DNA from: a virus
Virus record (IMG/VR): IMGVR_UViG_3300046791_000470
Span: 1 to 64,000 of that record
Length of the DNA stretch: 64,000 bases
Reading direction: 5' to 3' (one strand)
The notes beneath the pieces were generated by a model. That model was not told the origin of the DNA and searched no databases. It saw only the letters and a list, made by a program, of their open reading frames with translations. A program made the translations under genes and the position numbers. Positions 43,300 to 52,099 of this stretch are shown here, in pieces. Position 1 is the first letter of the stretch, and each line of letters begins with the position of its first letter.

Positions 43300-44031
43300 C
43301 TACGTGATGGTGCCCGACGCGATCGGACGGGCCAAGGGCAGCACGTGGGGGCGGTACGTCGGGCAGTGCGCGCGGAGCCGGAGCCGGAGCGGCCACAGGC
43401 TCTGCTGCGCCGTGAGCTCGGAGTCCGGGAACGCCGCGGCGAGCAGGAGGAAGCTGGCGACCGCGCTGTGGTAGCGCGGCAGCACGAGCCGGAACCCGGC
43501 CATCCACGTGACGGGCGAGAACCCCTGCTCGAGCATGCGGCGCACGCCAGCTCGGAGCACCTTGTCGGGGCACATCACGTCCACGCGGACCTCGAGCTCG
43601 AAGTTCCCCGTGCCCGTGACGGTGACCATCTGACCGCGATCGGTGCCGATGGTGAGCGGCTTGCCCACGCTCAGGCCGGAGTCCGTCTTGTAGTCGCCCT
43701 CCTCGGTGCTGTACACGGCAGCCGAGGGGAGCGGGCGCTGGCCGGTGGCGTGATCGGCCCAGTCGGGCACCACCGACTGCAACATGCACGACCGGCCCGC
43801 GATCGCACCGTCGAGATCGAGGAGGTAGTTCGCGAGCCCGTGCGTGATCGCCGTGTGCACGTCGGTGTCCTGGCGCTCGGTCAGCGGGTACTTCCGCGTG
43901 GGGAACTCGACGAGGAACGAGACCTCCGGATCGGGCACGTCGAGCCAGTCCTCGCCGACGCCCTCGAGCTGGGGCTCCTCGCGCTCAACCTGGCCAGCGG
44001 CGCATTCCGGGTTGCCGTCGAGGTCGCTCAC
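43300..44031 (-). CDS. tail/neck protein, unknown
   Basis: 243 aa between the sheath and the HK97 gp10-like gene. Phrases FLVEFPTRKYPLTERQDTDV, AITHGLANYLLDLDGAIAG and NFELEVRVDVMCPDKVLRAGVRR suggest a tail terminator or completion protein. The family is not certain. Confidence 0.45.
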   Translation of the reverse strand: MSDLDGNPECAAGQVEREEPQLEGVGEDWLDVPDPEVSFLVEFPTRKYPLTERQDTDVHTAITHGLANYLLDLDGAIAGRSCMLQSVVPDWADHATGQRPLPSAAVYSTEEGDYKTDSGLSVGKPLTIGTDRGQMVTVTGTGNFELEVRVDVMCPDKVLRAGVRRMLEQGFSPVTWMAGFRLVLPRYHSAVASFLLLAAAFPDSELTAQQSLWPLRLRLRAHCPTYRPHVLPLARPIASGTIT

Positions 44032-44062
44032 CCGCGGATCGTCCGCGGTCCGCGCCGCGCGC

Positions 44063-44584
44063 TCAAGGTCGGCGCTTCAGCTCGAGGTTGATCTCATGGA
44101 TGATCTCATTGCGGATCAGCCACTCGATCCGGGTCTGCGCCTCGGGGGCGGTCATGATCTTCCGACCGATGAGCCCCCGGCGGCCGATGGCGCGCGCGAC
44201 GAGGAACGCCACGCTCATCGCCTCGGTCTCCGACAGCCCGAGCCGGCGGCGCGCCCACTGCGCGATCGGATCCCGCGGCGGACGCTTCCCGGGCCGGCGC
44301 CCGTGCTCGATCGTCGGGGACGCCGGGTGATCGTTCGTGACGACGGCGCCGTCCGGCAGCGGCCGAGCTCGCCAGCGCCGGCGGAAGTCGCCGGTGTTCA
44401 CGGCCCCGCCGCCGCCGATGCCCGCGGGGTTCGCCGGCGGCGCGCTCGTCGTCCGCTCGATCATGAGCGCCACCACGCGCTGCGCGCCGGCCTGCACGCC
44501 ACGGAGCAGGATGGGCGTGAAGCGCTGCGCTAGCTTGTGCTGGTACAGCGCGAACTGCTTGGGGTCCATCCGCAGGACCGCCAT
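44063..44584 (-). CDS. head-tail joining protein, HK97 gp10-like
   Basis: 173 aa; ATG 44584 overlaps the upstream stop (TGATG). LYQHKLAQRFTPILLRGVQAGAQRVVALMIERT, HGRRPGKRPPRDPIAQWARR and MTAPEAQTRIEWLIRNEIIHEI are typical of gp10/gpG-like tail completion proteins that act at the neck. Confidence 0.65.
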   Translation of the reverse strand: MAVLRMDPKQFALYQHKLAQRFTPILLRGVQAGAQRVVALMIERTTSAPPANPAGIGGGGAVNTGDFRRRWRARPLPDGAVVTNDHPASPTIEHGRRPGKRPPRDPIAQWARRRLGLSETEAMSVAFLVARAIGRRGLIGRKIMTAPEAQTRIEWLIRNEIIHEINLELKRRP

Positions 44585-45147
44585 CAGCGCGGCGCTCCTC
44601 GCCGATCGCGATCGATCGGCGCGCGGGCGAGGGTGATCACCCACTCGGCGGTCTCGCTGCGCGCGAACGGCGCCGAGGCCGGCACGAACCGCCGGCGCTG
44701 CGTCTCGCGGCCCTGGCTGTCGAGGAACCGCACCTCGTAGAACACCACCTCGTCGGACGGGATCGGCGATCCGTCGGGGCCGCGGCCGAGGAGCACGTCC
44801 TCGCTGTACGTGAGCGAGATCTCCGAGAGCAAGATCGTCCCCATCTCGCGGAGCTGATCGGACGCCACCACCTCCTGCAGCCCGGTGAGGTCGCCCATCT
44901 TCGGCGTGGGGAGGATCGGCCACTCGTGGACCACGTCCGTGATGCCGTCGCCGCGGCGGCGCGCGCCGGCGGAGCGCACGCGGACGATCGCCACCGAGTA
45001 GGGTCGCAGCCCGGCGCGGGTCTTCATGTCGCGCGCGCGGTCCCACATCCGGTTGATCCGGCACGCCTTCGCCGCGGCTCGGCCCGCCGGCGTGAAGCGC
45101 TGGCAGCCCGTGCCCGAGCTGCAGCCGGTGCAGCCGCAGCCGCTCAC
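44584..45147 (-). CDS. neck protein with Cys-rich start
   Basis: 187 aa. The N-terminus MSGCGCTGCSSGTGC carries five cysteines. The rest is mixed alpha/beta with VVFYEVRFLDSQGRETQRRRF. Position suggests a head completion or connector role. The Cys cluster could bind metal. Confidence 0.45.
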   Translation of the reverse strand: MSGCGCTGCSSGTGCQRFTPAGRAAAKACRINRMWDRARDMKTRAGLRPYSVAIVRVRSAGARRRGDGITDVVHEWPILPTPKMGDLTGLQEVVASDQLREMGTILLSEISLTYSEDVLLGRGPDGSPIPSDEVVFYEVRFLDSQGRETQRRRFVPASAPFARSETAEWVITLARAPIDRDRRGAPR

Positions 45148-45150
45148 GAG

Positions 45151-45558
45151 CTATCGCCCGATCCGGATGTTGCCGACGCCGCCGCCCATGAGCGACTTGA
45201 ACCGGGGCGCGAACGGGTAGGGCATCACGCCGAGCATGTCGGCCAGGCGCTGCGCCCACCGCGCGTACTCGATCTCGAGGGCGTCGGGCTGGCCGAGGTT
45301 CATCTCCAGGTCAGCGACGCGCACCGCGAACAGATCGCCGTGGGCCTGGAACAGCGCCTCGTCGATGCAGTCGAGCCGATCGAGCAGCTTCACCACGTCC
45401 GCCTCGGCGACGGCCATCACGCGCTCGATCGCGCTCTCGAGCATGTACTGCGTGGTGGTGAGCTGCGGCACCCCGAACGCGAAGGAGCTCGCGACGGTCA
45501 CACCCATGTAGCCGAGGTGCTTCCGGGCGCGCTGCTTGTCGGCGTCGGAGATCGCCAT
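45151..45558 (-). CDS. head-tail connector-like protein
   Basis: 135 aa. Helical; begins AISDADKQRARKHLGYMGVTVASS and has LESAIERVMAVAEADVVKLLDRLDCIDEALFQA. The layout fits gp6-like or gp15-like connector proteins, small helical proteins at the portal ring. Assignment is by position and fold only. Confidence 0.5.
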   Translation of the reverse strand: MAISDADKQRARKHLGYMGVTVASSFAFGVPQLTTTQYMLESAIERVMAVAEADVVKLLDRLDCIDEALFQAHGDLFAVRVADLEMNLGQPDALEIEYARWAQRLADMLGVMPYPFAPRFKSLMGGGVGNIRIGR

Positions 45559-45561
45559 GGC

Positions 45562-46137
45562 TCAGACCTCGTCCGGCTCGAGCGCTTCGAGCTCCACGCC
45601 CTGATCCGCCATCGAGTCGACGGCGCCGGCGTTGTAGTGGCGCTGATCGATGATGGAGCCGGGGCGGAGGTTGCAGACCTGGCCGCCCACGGAGATCTGC
45701 TTGGTGGTCTGGTTGACCACGCGCCACTTCCCCGTCTGGCTCTCCGGGGCGCCCGGCGGGCGACGCTTGCCGGGCGCCGGCGGCGCGGGCGGCTGCAGCG
45801 GCACCGGCGGCGACGGCGCGATCGGGCGGGCGCCGATGCCCACGCTGATGTGCGGCTGGCTGACGAGCTTGAGGTGACCCCAGTGCAGCACGAGGCGCAG
45901 CTCCTCGGCGGTGTAGAGCGGCCCGAACGGCATCTGCGCCGTGGCCGCGAGCTGCAGCATCGCGTCCCGATCGAGCTTCGCGATCGGCGAGTCCTCGGGC
46001 ACGCCACGGGGCAGATCGGACTGCACGCGCCCGAGGAACTCGGCGGCCTGCGCGCGTGGATCGCCGGAGTCCAAGGGCGCGCCGTCGCCCTTGATCTTCG
46101 CCGCCTCGAGCGGGTCTTTAGCGGTGTTCTTCGCCAT
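45562..46137 (-). CDS. Pro-rich structural protein, unknown
   Basis: 191 aa from ATG 46137. Contains a helical region (DRDAMLQLAATAQMPFGPLYTAEELRLVLHWGHLKL), a Pro-rich linker (PIAPSPPVPLQPPAPPAPGK) and a short beta C-terminus. Located between capsid and connector genes. No family is recognised. Confidence 0.45.
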   Translation of the reverse strand: MAKNTAKDPLEAAKIKGDGAPLDSGDPRAQAAEFLGRVQSDLPRGVPEDSPIAKLDRDAMLQLAATAQMPFGPLYTAEELRLVLHWGHLKLVSQPHISVGIGARPIAPSPPVPLQPPAPPAPGKRRPPGAPESQTGKWRVVNQTTKQISVGGQVCNLRPGSIIDQRHYNAGAVDSMADQGVELEALEPDEV

Positions 46138-46260
46138 GCCGTCGATGATGCGTGGCGGCCAACGGAGGCACAACCCGACGTCCGGAACGGCGAAGGCCGC
46201 CACCTTGCGATGACGGCCTTCGAACTCCATCCGCGCTGGGCGGCCGAGCTGGGGCGCTGA

Positions 46261-47667
46261 CTACTCGGTGAATTCCAAGACGCACGCGCGCTTGTAGACC
46301 GCGGAGTCCCCGGTCGCGCCGTCGGTGCGGACCGTGAAGTCGCCCTGGAACTTCCAGGTCTGCGCGACCCACTCCTGCAGGCGGTCCTGCGGAGCGCGCA
46401 TCACGACGTGGATCCGCGCCACGTCCATCTCGATCCCGTTGTTGACGATGCGCGCGCCCGACTCCATCCGACCCGACACGCCGGCCTCGGTGATCATCTG
46501 GCCCTGGTTGAAGTAGTACTCCTTCAGGCACTCCGAGCCGATGATCAGCGCCCGGCGCACGCGCGCGCCGGCGGTGGTGCCGCCCACGTAGAGCTCGCCC
46601 GCGAACGGCTCGTCCTGCGTGAAGGTCGCCGTGGAGCCGCCCTCGACGTTCTCGACCACGGGGCACTCGTTGTTGCGCATCACGATGCAGCCGAGGATCC
46701 GCTTGATGACGAAGTCCTTGTAGGCCATGCCCTCGGGCAGCGACTCCTGCAGCCGCTGGAACTCGTTGTCCGAGTAGAGCTGCTTGATGCCCGTGGGATC
46801 GACGTGCATGTGGTAGCTGCCGTCGCCGAGCGGCATCACGTTGGTGCTCTGCAGCCGCGCCACGCCGTCGCGGATGTCGCTCAGGTGCAGGAGGTCCGTG
46901 CCGGCGGTCAGCGCGTCGACGCTGTTGCCGCCGCCCGCGCGCACGATGTACGTCCGCGAGGAGGCGTAGACCGGATCGCGGCTGGCGACCGTGATCGCCG
47001 TGTCGATCGTGAGCGAGCCCGGCCCGGTCTCGTCACCGGCGGTGTCCGGCGTGAAGCCGGTGACGTTGACGACGACGGCGCCGCCGACGGTGCGGACGAC
47101 GGTGATCGGCAGCGGGTTGCTGGTCGAGACCGGCTCGTAGCGGACCGGCGATCCGGTGCTGAGATCCGGGCGCCGCGCGCGGGTGAAGCCGTTCAGCCGC
47201 TTGACCGGCAGCGTGGTGGCCGTGGTGATCGCCGCCGAGGCGACGGTCCAGCCGGCGACGCCCGCGTTGTACAGCGCGAGGCGCGTCAGGCGGTTCAGCG
47301 TCTGGCCGGCGTTGAGCCCCAAGGTCTTCAGATCCTCGGTGACCTTGTTGACCGGCGTGACCGTCGCGCTCGCGAGGTTCGTGTCGATCGTGTCGGCCCA
47401 CTTGTGCATGACCGCGCGCCACTGCTCGAGGCGGTAGTCGCTCGGCGCGGGGTCCTGGCCCGGGGTGAGGGGCCGCAGCTTGGGCTTCATCAGGCCCTTG
47501 CCGGAGAAGAACTTCTCGTCCCCCTCGTTCGCGGCCCACTCCTCGTCGGCGGCCTCCGCGCGGAACTGCATGAGGGGGAAGAGGGCGTCGTGGAAAAAGC
47601 GGTCCAACGCCTTCTCCTGGACGAGCTGTCGCATCGCGGGGGTCTGGAGAATGACGCTGAAGTCCAT
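46261..47667 (-). CDS. major capsid protein (N4-gp56-like)
   Basis: 468 aa, with AAAAGGAG upstream of ATG 47667. Phrases SYHMHVDPTGIKQLYSDNEFQRLQESLPEG and RALIIGSECLKEYYFNQGQ match N4-gp56-type major capsid proteins. An inserted beta domain (about 170-260) is rich in Val and Thr. HK97 fold is expected. Confidence 0.75.
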   Translation of the reverse strand: MDFSVILQTPAMRQLVQEKALDRFFHDALFPLMQFRAEAADEEWAANEGDEKFFSGKGLMKPKLRPLTPGQDPAPSDYRLEQWRAVMHKWADTIDTNLASATVTPVNKVTEDLKTLGLNAGQTLNRLTRLALYNAGVAGWTVASAAITTATTLPVKRLNGFTRARRPDLSTGSPVRYEPVSTSNPLPITVVRTVGGAVVVNVTGFTPDTAGDETGPGSLTIDTAITVASRDPVYASSRTYIVRAGGGNSVDALTAGTDLLHLSDIRDGVARLQSTNVMPLGDGSYHMHVDPTGIKQLYSDNEFQRLQESLPEGMAYKDFVIKRILGCIVMRNNECPVVENVEGGSTATFTQDEPFAGELYVGGTTAGARVRRALIIGSECLKEYYFNQGQMITEAGVSGRMESGARIVNNGIEMDVARIHVVMRAPQDRLQEWVAQTWKFQGDFTVRTDGATGDSAVYKRACVLEFTE

Positions 47668-47756
47668 GGTGTGTCGTAGCTCCTTTTACAAAACGCTACC
47701 GACGTGTCCGCCGGCTGCGCAAGGGCAGCCACACCAGCGCGAGCCCCGCGGGCGGG

Positions 47757-48713
47757 CTACGAGCGCATCGGGGGGCCGCCGCCGCGCGACGCCGACCCGA
47801 TGTTCCGGTACCGCTCCTCGAGCTGCTGCGGCGTCAGGGTGCGTGCGTCGACGGCGGACGCGTCACCCGCGGCGCCGGCGACGGCGCTCGGCGCGGGGAC
47901 CGGCGGTGCGCCGTTGCCGGCCGTTGCCGCCGCGGTCTGCGCCGGGACGACGGCCTCGCCGTAGAGGTACGGGCGCGCCTTGCGGAGATCGGCGGACCAC
48001 GCGGCGAGATCGAACGCCTTGAGCGCGGCCTCGCCGGCGGGCGTCTTGTCGGCGGCGAGCTGGCCGAGGTGCTGCTGCAGGAGGTGCCACGAGAAGTCGA
48101 GCTCCTTGACGCCGGCGCGGATCAAGTCCTCGCGCATGCTCTGCTGCGCCTGGAACTGCGCGAGCTGCGCCTGGTAGGTGGCCGCCTGCGCCTCGGCGGC
48201 GATCCGCTGCTGATCGGCCGCGCTGGTCTTCTGGCGCATCTCCTCGCGGGCGGCGCGGAGCTTCTTGCGGACGGCGTCTGGGATGCGGCGATCGTCCTCG
48301 GGCGCTTCGCCGGGCGCGGGCGGGACGACGGGCGGCGGCGCCGCTGCTGCGGCCGGCGGGATGGGTGCGGGCGGGACGTACGCGGGCGCGGGCGGAACGT
48401 ACGGCGCCGGGGCAGGCGCGACCGGCGGCGGAGCGGCGGCGGCCGGAGCCGGAGCGGCGGGCGGGGTGGCGGCGGGCGCCGGCGGGGTGCCAGCGGCGGG
48501 GGTCGGGACGATCGGATCGGGCATGAGGTTCTCCTTGGGGTCAGTATCGCTGCCACGCTCCGCTTCCTCCAAGGCGTCCAGCACGTCCTGGAGGGAGGTG
48601 AAGCCCAGCGCGAGCGCGCGCCGGTCCATGTCGCTTACCGGAGGACTGGCTACCTCCGGTCCGTTACCCGGGACCGGCTGTTCTTCTGGAGTGGGAGTGA
48701 TCGGATCAGGCAT
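47757..48713 (-). CDS. scaffold-like protein with two possible starts
   Basis: 318 aa from ATG 48713. A second in-frame ATG at 48524 is preceded by AAGGAGAAC and begins with nearly the same residues (MPDPIVPTP against MPDPITPTP), so a 255-aa form is likely. The body is a long Ala/Pro/Tyr linker and a helical domain (KKLRAAREEMRQKTSAADQQR, AATYQAQLAQFQAQQS). Low complexity plus helices directly upstream of the capsid gene fits a scaffold. Confidence 0.6.
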   Translation of the reverse strand: MPDPITPTPEEQPVPGNGPEVASPPVSDMDRRALALGFTSLQDVLDALEEAERGSDTDPKENLMPDPIVPTPAAGTPPAPAATPPAAPAPAAAAPPPVAPAPAPYVPPAPAYVPPAPIPPAAAAAPPPVVPPAPGEAPEDDRRIPDAVRKKLRAAREEMRQKTSAADQQRIAAEAQAATYQAQLAQFQAQQSMREDLIRAGVKELDFSWHLLQQHLGQLAADKTPAGEAALKAFDLAAWSADLRKARPYLYGEAVVPAQTAAATAGNGAPPVPAPSAVAGAAGDASAVDARTLTPQQLEERYRNIGSASRGGGPPMRS

Positions 48714-48747
48714 GGCCCGATCATCCTCGGTCGCCGCCGGCCGGCGA

Positions 48748-49224
48748 TCAATCCTGACGCCGACGAGCCGCGCGCGTCGCAGTCACCTTCTCGACGAGCG
48801 AACTGGCCGCGTCGGATCTGCTTGGTGGCGCCGTCGTCGCGTCGGAGCCATCGAGCGCGCCGGATCTGTGGAGGTCTTTGGCCGCGTTCCTGAGCAGCGC
48901 GCCCACCGGCATGTCCAGCTTTGAACGCACGCTCGCACCCGCCCGGATCAACTGCTCCTGGCTGAGCCCGGTCGCCTCGCGGATCTGCTTGTCAGTCTTC
49001 TTGGTCGCGAGCGCGACCATCATCTTGTGCTCGTCGGGGGTGAACTTGGACACGGGTCCGCCGGCGGCAGGCGCGGTGCGCTTCTCGCGGACCTTCGCGA
49101 TCAGCGTGCGAGCCTTCGCGGAACGCGCCGGCTTGTCGCCAGCGCCTCCGTCGGATCCGCCGCTGCCCTCGCCGAACTTGCCGTTCTCGGCGCGCGGATG
49201 CTTGCTCTCGTCCCAGTCACCCAT
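48748..49224 (-). CDS. head gene product with LuxR-type HTH
   Basis: 158 aa. The N-terminus WDESKHPRAENGKFGEGSGG is the tail phrase of many phage head-maturation proteins. The middle (FTPDEHKMMVALATKKTDKQIREATGLSQEQLIRAGASVRSKLD) reads as a LuxR/sigma-4-type HTH. It is an unusual combination among structural genes; a DNA-binding capsid or regulator role is possible. Confidence 0.5.
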   Translation of the reverse strand: MGDWDESKHPRAENGKFGEGSGGSDGGAGDKPARSAKARTLIAKVREKRTAPAAGGPVSKFTPDEHKMMVALATKKTDKQIREATGLSQEQLIRAGASVRSKLDMPVGALLRNAAKDLHRSGALDGSDATTAPPSRSDAASSLVEKVTATRAARRRQD

Positions 49225-49287
49225 CGTGGACTCCGCTGTCGGGTTGGACCGGCAGCGCGGACCGCGGGCGCCGGTGAAGCTGCGAGA

Positions 49288-49749
49288 TCAGGCCGAGGGC
49301 GCGAACTCGGCGTCCCACTGCGTCGTCGACAGCACGCGCGGGATGTACTCGATCACGAACGCGGTCACGTCCGTGGACAGGAACGTGATCGTCTTGCCGT
49401 CGTCGGACAGCTTCGCGAGCCCCACCACCGTGCTGTTCAGCGGGTTGAGCCCGGTGCCGCTGGCGTCGGTGATCGCGTACGAGCCGGTCGCGTCCGTGCC
49501 CGTGGTTTCGGCGGTCACGCGGAGCGAGGTGACGGTCAGCGCCGCGAGGCGGTTGGTGTTCGCCGCCCCGGTGGTCTCGCCGGTGCCGTCGATCGTGGTC
49601 AGGTCGAACTCCCCGGCGGCGGTGAGCCCGGTGAACGTCCGCTTGAGCGGGTACAGCGTGGTCCCGAGCAGCGTCTTGTGGAGCGCGTCGGGAACATCGT
49701 TCGGGTTGGCGTCGTCGAGAACGGAGCGGACGGTGCGGGGAGTCGTCAT
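49288..49749 (-). CDS. small beta-rich structural protein
   Basis: 153 aa from ATG 49749. Thr/Ala/Gly-rich beta strands (RLAALTVTSLRVTAETTG, GKTITFLSTDVTAFVIEYI) suggest a decoration or head-fibre protein. The role is not identified. Confidence 0.45.
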   Translation of the reverse strand: MTTPRTVRSVLDDANPNDVPDALHKTLLGTTLYPLKRTFTGLTAAGEFDLTTIDGTGETTGAANTNRLAALTVTSLRVTAETTGTDATGSYAITDASGTGLNPLNSTVVGLAKLSDDGKTITFLSTDVTAFVIEYIPRVLSTTQWDAEFAPSA

Positions 49750-49753
49750 CGGA

Positions 49754-50110
49754 TCATGCCTCCTGGCCAAGGGTGAGAGTCACCGTCGCGCTCTGGCCAG
49801 CAACGCGAACGAGGGAGAGCGCCGTGATCGGCGTCGCCCTGGAAACAAGCAGGAGGAGATCGTCGACGGGGATGTCCTTGTCGGTCCCGTCGGCGCTGGT
49901 GATGCGCGCGGTGATCTTGGTGTCGCTCTCGATCACCAGCACGTTGATGCCCGTCCATCCGTCGAGGTTCACGACCACGGCGGAGTCGCTCGTCAGGGGA
50001 ATCACGCGCCGCTCGGCCGCGCGGGCGAGCGCGACGCGCAGATCGATCACGCGCGCCACGCCGGCGGCGGGCAGCTCCGTGATCGTCCCCTCGATGGCAA
50101 GCGTCGACAT
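49754..50110 (-). CDS. small beta-rich protein
   Basis: 118 aa. Regular alternating beta strands (VARVIDLRVALARAAERRVIPLTSD, SADGTDKDIPVDDLLLLV) end just before the start of the decoration-like gene, so the two may act together. No family is recognised. Confidence 0.45.
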   Translation of the reverse strand: MSTLAIEGTITELPAAGVARVIDLRVALARAAERRVIPLTSDSAVVVNLDGWTGINVLVIESDTKITARITSADGTDKDIPVDDLLLLVSRATPITALSLVRVAGQSATVTLTLGQEA

Positions 50111-50116
50111 CGGGGC

Positions 50117-50506
50117 TCAGTCTTCGTCGCCGCTGACCATCTTGGCGTGCTCGCCGGCCGCGGCCTCGAGCCCCTCGCAGAGCGCCTCGCACTCCTCGTC
50201 GAGGGTGGTCAGCATCTCGGCGGCCTTCGCGATCGTCTTCTCGGACTTCGGATCGACGGTCTCCGCCATCTCGGCGAAGGCGCTCAGATCGTCGAACGCC
50301 GCGCGGGCGGCGGCGAGCGCCTCCTTCGCCTTCGCGGCGAGCTCGGCGAGCTGCTCGGGCTCCGACTTCGCGGGCTCCGCGCCCGGTGCGCCGCCCGGCG
50401 CTGGGGGCGCCGGCGGTCCGCCACGATCCACGGGGTTCGGCGGCGAGCCCGGGTAGGCGGTCGGGTTGGCGGCGATCGCGCGCAGCGTGCTCGGGTCGTA
50501 GGCCAT
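50117..50506 (-). CDS. helical head-region protein
   Basis: 129 aa from ATG 50506. Short Pro-rich N-terminal part, then a helix-rich acidic region (AELAAKAKEALAAARAAFDDLSAF). The stop is 7 bp from the next gene's start. The role is unknown. Confidence 0.45.
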   Translation of the reverse strand: MAYDPSTLRAIAANPTAYPGSPPNPVDRGGPPAPPAPGGAPGAEPAKSEPEQLAELAAKAKEALAAARAAFDDLSAFAEMAETVDPKSEKTIAKAAEMLTTLDEECEALCEGLEAAAGEHAKMVSGDED

Positions 50507-50544
50507 GAGCGGATGGTAGGCGCGGCGCGCGCGCTGCTGCAACC

Positions 50545-51534
50545 TCACCCCGCGCGGCGGCGCTGGCGCTGGCCGGTCATCTCCTCCACCAGCTTCTCGG
50601 TGGCGGGTGTGCGCCGACCCTCCAGCCAGATCCAGCCTGGCACGCCCCAGTGCGCGCGCCACGGCATGAGCACGCTGCGATCATTCGGACGGTTCGGAGG
50701 GTGGCTCCACGACTGCCCGGCGAGCCCGGCCGCCACGTCCTCGCCGTCGGGCGCGGCCGGCGGCTGCGTGAACATCCCGCCGGGCGGCGTCACCTGGCCG
50801 TGCATCGCCTCGGAGTCGACGCCCACGCGATCGTCCAGCGCCTGGCCGTCGTCGCTCACGTGCTCGGTCCAGCGCATCCAGAGATCGCCGTCGAGTTCCT
50901 CGCTCTGCGCCTCGATGGCCTCGCGGGTGCTCGCGCTCGTGCTGTACGCCAGCTCGGTTCGCACGATGCGCTCGCCCTGCCACCACTCCATCTCGCCGGT
51001 CGCCGTGATCCGGTCGATCGCCTGCGTCGTGGTCTCGCCGGCGGCGATGGACGCGCCGAGCGCCTGCTCCATGCGGCCGACCATCCGCGTCCCGTACCGA
51101 GCGATCGAGATCTCGTGGGCGGTGAGCAAGCTGGAGGTCTGCCCCTTCACCAGGCCGTTGAGCCGCGCCGTCTCGAGGAGCGGCAGCGGGACGAGCGCGC
51201 CGGTGAACTGGCGCTCGAGCCGGGCCACGGCCTCGAGCGAGGCGCGCGCGCCGGCGAGCGCCGTCTGGAACGCGGCCTCGTTGAGCGCGCCGGCGGCCGG
51301 GTGCTGGATGGTGGCGAGCCCGAGCTTGATCTGCGCGAGCATCCCGCGGAGCTGCACGTCCGAGAACGAGCCGGCGGCGCTCACGCCGAGCTTGCGGGTG
51401 ACCTCGGCGAGCATGTCCTCGTAGAGCTTCTTGATCGGCGCGATGCCGTTCTGCCGGACGAGGCGCGCGAGCTGGCGCTGCTGGTCCAGCACGAAGGCTC
51501 GGTAGGTGTCAGGCAGCGCCATCGGCGGGGCCAC
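50545..51534 (-). CDS. phage head morphogenesis protein (SPP1 gp7/Mu F-like)
   Basis: 329 aa. MVGRMEQALGASIAAGETTTQAIDRITATGEMEWWQGERIVRTELAYSTSASTREAIEAQ and LWMRWTEHVSDDGQALDDRVGVDS are typical of the head-morphogenesis family. It is normally made with the portal protein, but here a regulatory cassette (52.1-54.5 kb) separates them. Confidence 0.75.
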   Translation of the reverse strand: MAPPMALPDTYRAFVLDQQRQLARLVRQNGIAPIKKLYEDMLAEVTRKLGVSAAGSFSDVQLRGMLAQIKLGLATIQHPAAGALNEAAFQTALAGARASLEAVARLERQFTGALVPLPLLETARLNGLVKGQTSSLLTAHEISIARYGTRMVGRMEQALGASIAAGETTTQAIDRITATGEMEWWQGERIVRTELAYSTSASTREAIEAQSEELDGDLWMRWTEHVSDDGQALDDRVGVDSEAMHGQVTPPGGMFTQPPAAPDGEDVAAGLAGQSWSHPPNRPNDRSVLMPWRAHWGVPGWIWLEGRRTPATEKLVEEMTGQRQRRRAG

Positions 51535-51558
51535 GATCGCACGCGGCGGCGGCGCGGG

Positions 51559-51789
51559 CTACGCGCGGCGCTTCGGTCGGATCTCGTCCAGCGCCGCCTT
51601 CATCTCCTTCGCCTCGTCCTTCGTGATCGCGGCGAGGTAGGCGGCGAGGTACACGTCCATCTCGCTCGGGCTCACTCCGCCGCTGGCCACGGCGCTCGCG
51701 CGGGCACGCTCCTCGGCGGTCCGCAACCGCTCGGCCGCGGCGTCGAGCCGACGGATCGCGGCCTCGAGCCGGGCGCGGGCGGCGGTCAC
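51559..51789 (-). CDS. small helical protein
   Basis: 76 aa from GTG 51789, overlapping the upstream stop (GTGA). One heptad-rich helix (ARARLEAAIRRLDAAAERLRTAEERAR), then MDVYLAAYLAAITKDEAKEMKAAL. The role is unknown. Confidence 0.45.
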   Translation of the reverse strand: MTAARARLEAAIRRLDAAAERLRTAEERARASAVASGGVSPSEMDVYLAAYLAAITKDEAKEMKAALDEIRPKRRA

Positions 51790-52097
51790 GCGGACCTCTT
51801 GGCGCGACGCGGGCGGAACATATCGGCGAGCGCGGCCACGCCGGCGCGGGCGATCGCGATGTCGGCGCCGAGCCGGCCGGCGATGAACGCGTACCGCTCG
51901 AACGCGCCCACCGCGGACTCGTCGGCGGCAGCCGCGGCGCGCTTCTCGGCGGTCGCGAGCCGCTCGTCGATCCTCGCCAGCTCCTCGAGCGCCATCGTGC
52001 GGAGGCTCATCCTCGGCACGCGCGGCTTGCGCACCGGCGCCGCGATCGCGCGCTCCCACGGGCCGTCGATGCCGTCCTCGTCGGTGAGGCGCGCCAT
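51786..52097 (-). CDS. small helical protein
   Basis: 103 aa; stop and start overlap with neighbours. Helical centre (LEELARIDERLATAEKRAAAAADES) and basic ends (VRKPRVPRMSLR, FRPRRAKR). The role is unknown. Confidence 0.45.
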   Translation of the reverse strand: MARLTDEDGIDGPWERAIAAPVRKPRVPRMSLRTMALEELARIDERLATAEKRAAAAADESAVGAFERYAFIAGRLGADIAIARAGVAALADMFRPRRAKRSA

Positions 52098-52099
52098 GA

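Noticed and set aside
41465-43474. A 669-codon plus-strand frame over the tail sheath
   Set aside because: The sheath frame has conserved sheath phrases; this one is low-complexity Arg/Ala/Val.
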